Notes under the pieces: generated by a model
What the model was told of the DNA's origin: nothing
Seen by the model: the letters and a program-made list of their open reading frames with translations, nothing else
Databases searched by the model: none
Program-made: the position numbers and the translations under genes
In this document: positions 62,451-64,000 of the stretch, piece by piece
How positions within the stretch are numbered: position 1 is the first letter of the stretch
Layout: each line of letters starts with the position of its first letter
Source: Hoplostethus atlanticus
Taxonomy: Eukaryota > Chordata > Actinopteri > Trachichthyiformes > Trachichthyidae
Length of the DNA: 64,000 nt
Assembly (NCBI GenBank): GCA_034670405.1
Contig: JAXDDX010000049.1
Span: 1,550,001 to 1,614,000 of the forward strand
Direction: 5' to 3'

Positions 62451-63794
62451 ATCCACAGCTCACACCCTGTATAGACTTTAGCACCATGTCTGGCACCCCC
62501 TACACACAACAGCTACACACGCACACAGTCACACTTCTTTTGAACACACATTTACGCACCCGTCTTACGATGACACCCTCCCCCATCACATATGTATATA
62601 CAACAGCACTAGTCCTCGACCACCTGTAACCATGGCAACAGGAGACAGTGATGCTGAGAGAAGGGGGGGGGCGGTGAGCTGTTTGATTGACAGAATGATA
62701 GTTGGTCTTCTCTGCCTGTGGCAGGTGGTAAATTGTCCTGTAGACTACAGTGCTCTGCCTCTGGAATGAGGTGTTTATATTTCACATAACTTAAAAATGT
62801 AAAACCTATTCATATATTCTCTTCTGCACATATATTTGTAAGGACATTGCTAGTTCTGCCCACGTGTAAACATACTATAATGCATACACCATACCTACAT
62901 ATACCACGCACATACACACACTGACACATCAGGGTATTGAGTTCTCATCACGGCAAATTGCAGCCTGACAGCGCCGAGGCACGGAAAAATACTCATACAT
63001 ACAAAGTACGCATCGTATAGGCCTTCACCAAATGAGGTCCACAGAGGCGGATTTGCCAATAGTTCATTTGCAAAAATATTGAAAGACAGAAAACAAAGTG
63101 AAAAATCATCTGTGGATGTGAAGAAACCCAATGGGGCTTTTAAACGTCTGTCACCCCAAAAGAAAGCCAAAAAAAAGATTAAGATAACAAAAAGGCCAAA
63201 AGTGGTACAAAAACAACATTTATGAATAAGAAGTAAGCAAAATAATATAAATAGTTAATAATGATATAGGGAAAGTGAGACTGTGATAGTAAGTGGCGTG
63301 TATGTGTGTGTTGAGGTGAAAGATCAATGGATGAGGTGAAAGAATGTGTGTGTTATTGAGTTATACTTCTGACTTTACTGTCGAAAAAGAGATTGATTCA
63401 GAAATATGAATGCAACTACCAAGGCAGGAAGAGAGGCAGTAATTGCCTCTCTATACTGTATGTAACCAACCAGGGGATGTAGTGTCTGTTTCACTTCTAA
63501 TATTATAGATGTTTTTCCTCTAAATGTGAGTAACTAGTTCACAATATTGTAGCAGAAACAATATCCTTGAAATCCCTGTTATCCTAATGGTGTGGTCATA
63601 GGCTGTTTTTCGTCTCATTTCAGCGAACTCATAATGTTCTGTAGGCTATTTATCTAAATTATCGTGTCCAGTGAAATTCATTTCTCTCATTTGTTTTATA
63701 CAGCGGGGAAGAATTCTACAGATATATTACACGAAGAAGAAAAACAAACCTCACTGGTCTCTTCTTCATCTTATTTTCTCATTTCTCTCTACAG

Positions 63795-63871
63795 GCCTTT
63801 CCGCCCCTGCCGAATGAAGCTGAGATTGCGCACACCAAAAAGCTCTTCCGACGCAGGAGGAATGACCGAAG
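63795..63871 (+). CDS. CTIF: CTIF coding exon 7
   Basis: Acceptor CTCTCTACAG|GCC and donor CGAAG|GTAATC; 77 nt, entering in phase 0 and leaving with two bases. It encodes AFPPLPNEAEIAHTKKLFRR and then RRNDR plus a split codon. The EIAHTKKLFRRRRNDR segment matches mammalian CTIF nearly residue for residue and is strongly basic. It falls in the N-terminal half, which is reported to contact CBP80; I cannot tell which residues do so here. Confidence 0.94.
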
Positions 63872-63988
63872 GTAATCATGCGTGTGCGCGCACACACACA
63901 CACCTACCTCAGTGAGCGGGAATGTTGTTTCTGTGTTGATGTCAGACCAGTGCACAGCCAGGCCTAAAACCTTAACTTTTCTCCCCAG

Positions 63989-64000
63989 CCAAAGCAGTGA
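63989..64000 (+). CDS. CTIF: CTIF coding exon 8 (start only, cut by window edge)
   Basis: A clear pyrimidine tract ends in TTTTCTCCCCAG at 63988. Only 12 exon bases are inside the window. Joined to the AG left from 63871 they give Ser-Gln-Ser-Ser plus two bases, with no stop. The preceding 117-bp intron is short but of ordinary size for fish. The rest of the gene, including the C-terminal MIF4G domain, lies beyond the edge. Confidence 0.65.
   Translation, partial: PKQ

Larger units (their letters stand above)
52151..63794 (+). other. CTIF 11.6-kb intron
   Basis: No CTIF exon was found between the LHS codons ending at 52150 and the AFPPLP codons at 63795, and the two join in frame. Visible contents are a GC-rich, promoter-like patch near 56460-56780 with a short Cys/His-rich frame at 56994-57149, and simple repeats at 60801-60834, 61271-61357, 61741-61782 and 62390-62450. 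An acceptor-like TTCTTTCCAG at about 55055 would put a stop in the CTIF frame after three codons. Other frames in this stretch look accidental. Confidence 0.7.

Overview
The window is vertebrate nuclear DNA, almost certainly from a ray-finned (teleost) fish. It has long non-coding stretches, very many (CA)n/(GT)n tracts, GT-AG introns, tRNA-derived SINE remnants, non-LTR retrotransposon tails, a Tc1-type transposon relic and a hAT-like element. Order or species cannot be fixed from sequence reading. There is no prokaryotic or organellar gene set.

The only protein gene I can support is the 5' part of CTIF (CBP80/20-dependent translation initiation factor) on the + strand. Seven complete coding exons and the first 12 bases of an eighth join in frame: 46335-46511, 46971-47042, 48415-48537, 49386-49459, 51682-51786, 52072-52150, 63795-63871 and 63989-end. 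They give about 239 N-terminal residues. The gene runs off the right edge, so its C-terminal MIF4G domain lies outside. A likely promoter and non-coding first exon sit near 33.85-34.13 kb, leaving a first intron of about 12.2 kb. The seventh intron, after the seventh of the exons numbered with the UTR exon as 1, is 11.6 kb. A 41-residue Ser/Gly/Arg-rich exon (48415-48537) appears to be extra relative to mammalian CTIF as I remember it.

Layout. 1-2.56 kb: a GGACA-based minisatellite of about 2.4 kb with nested higher-order repeats. 2.56-33.8 kb: intergenic DNA with no convincing gene, but with a hAT-like element (3535-4215), two LINE reverse-transcriptase relics, several SINEs, a dense series of CA/GT tracts, and one exon-like open frame (30872-31120). 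33.85-64 kb: CTIF with its introns, holding a retrotransposon 3' end with a GATA tail (40.7-41.0 kb), other tetranucleotide arrays, a Tc1-like relic (43622-44117) and a SINE (51.3 kb).

Functionally, CTIF acts in cap-binding-complex-dependent (pioneer round) translation and nonsense-mediated decay. Nothing else in the window forms a pathway with it. Most remaining open frames are artefacts of simple repeats.
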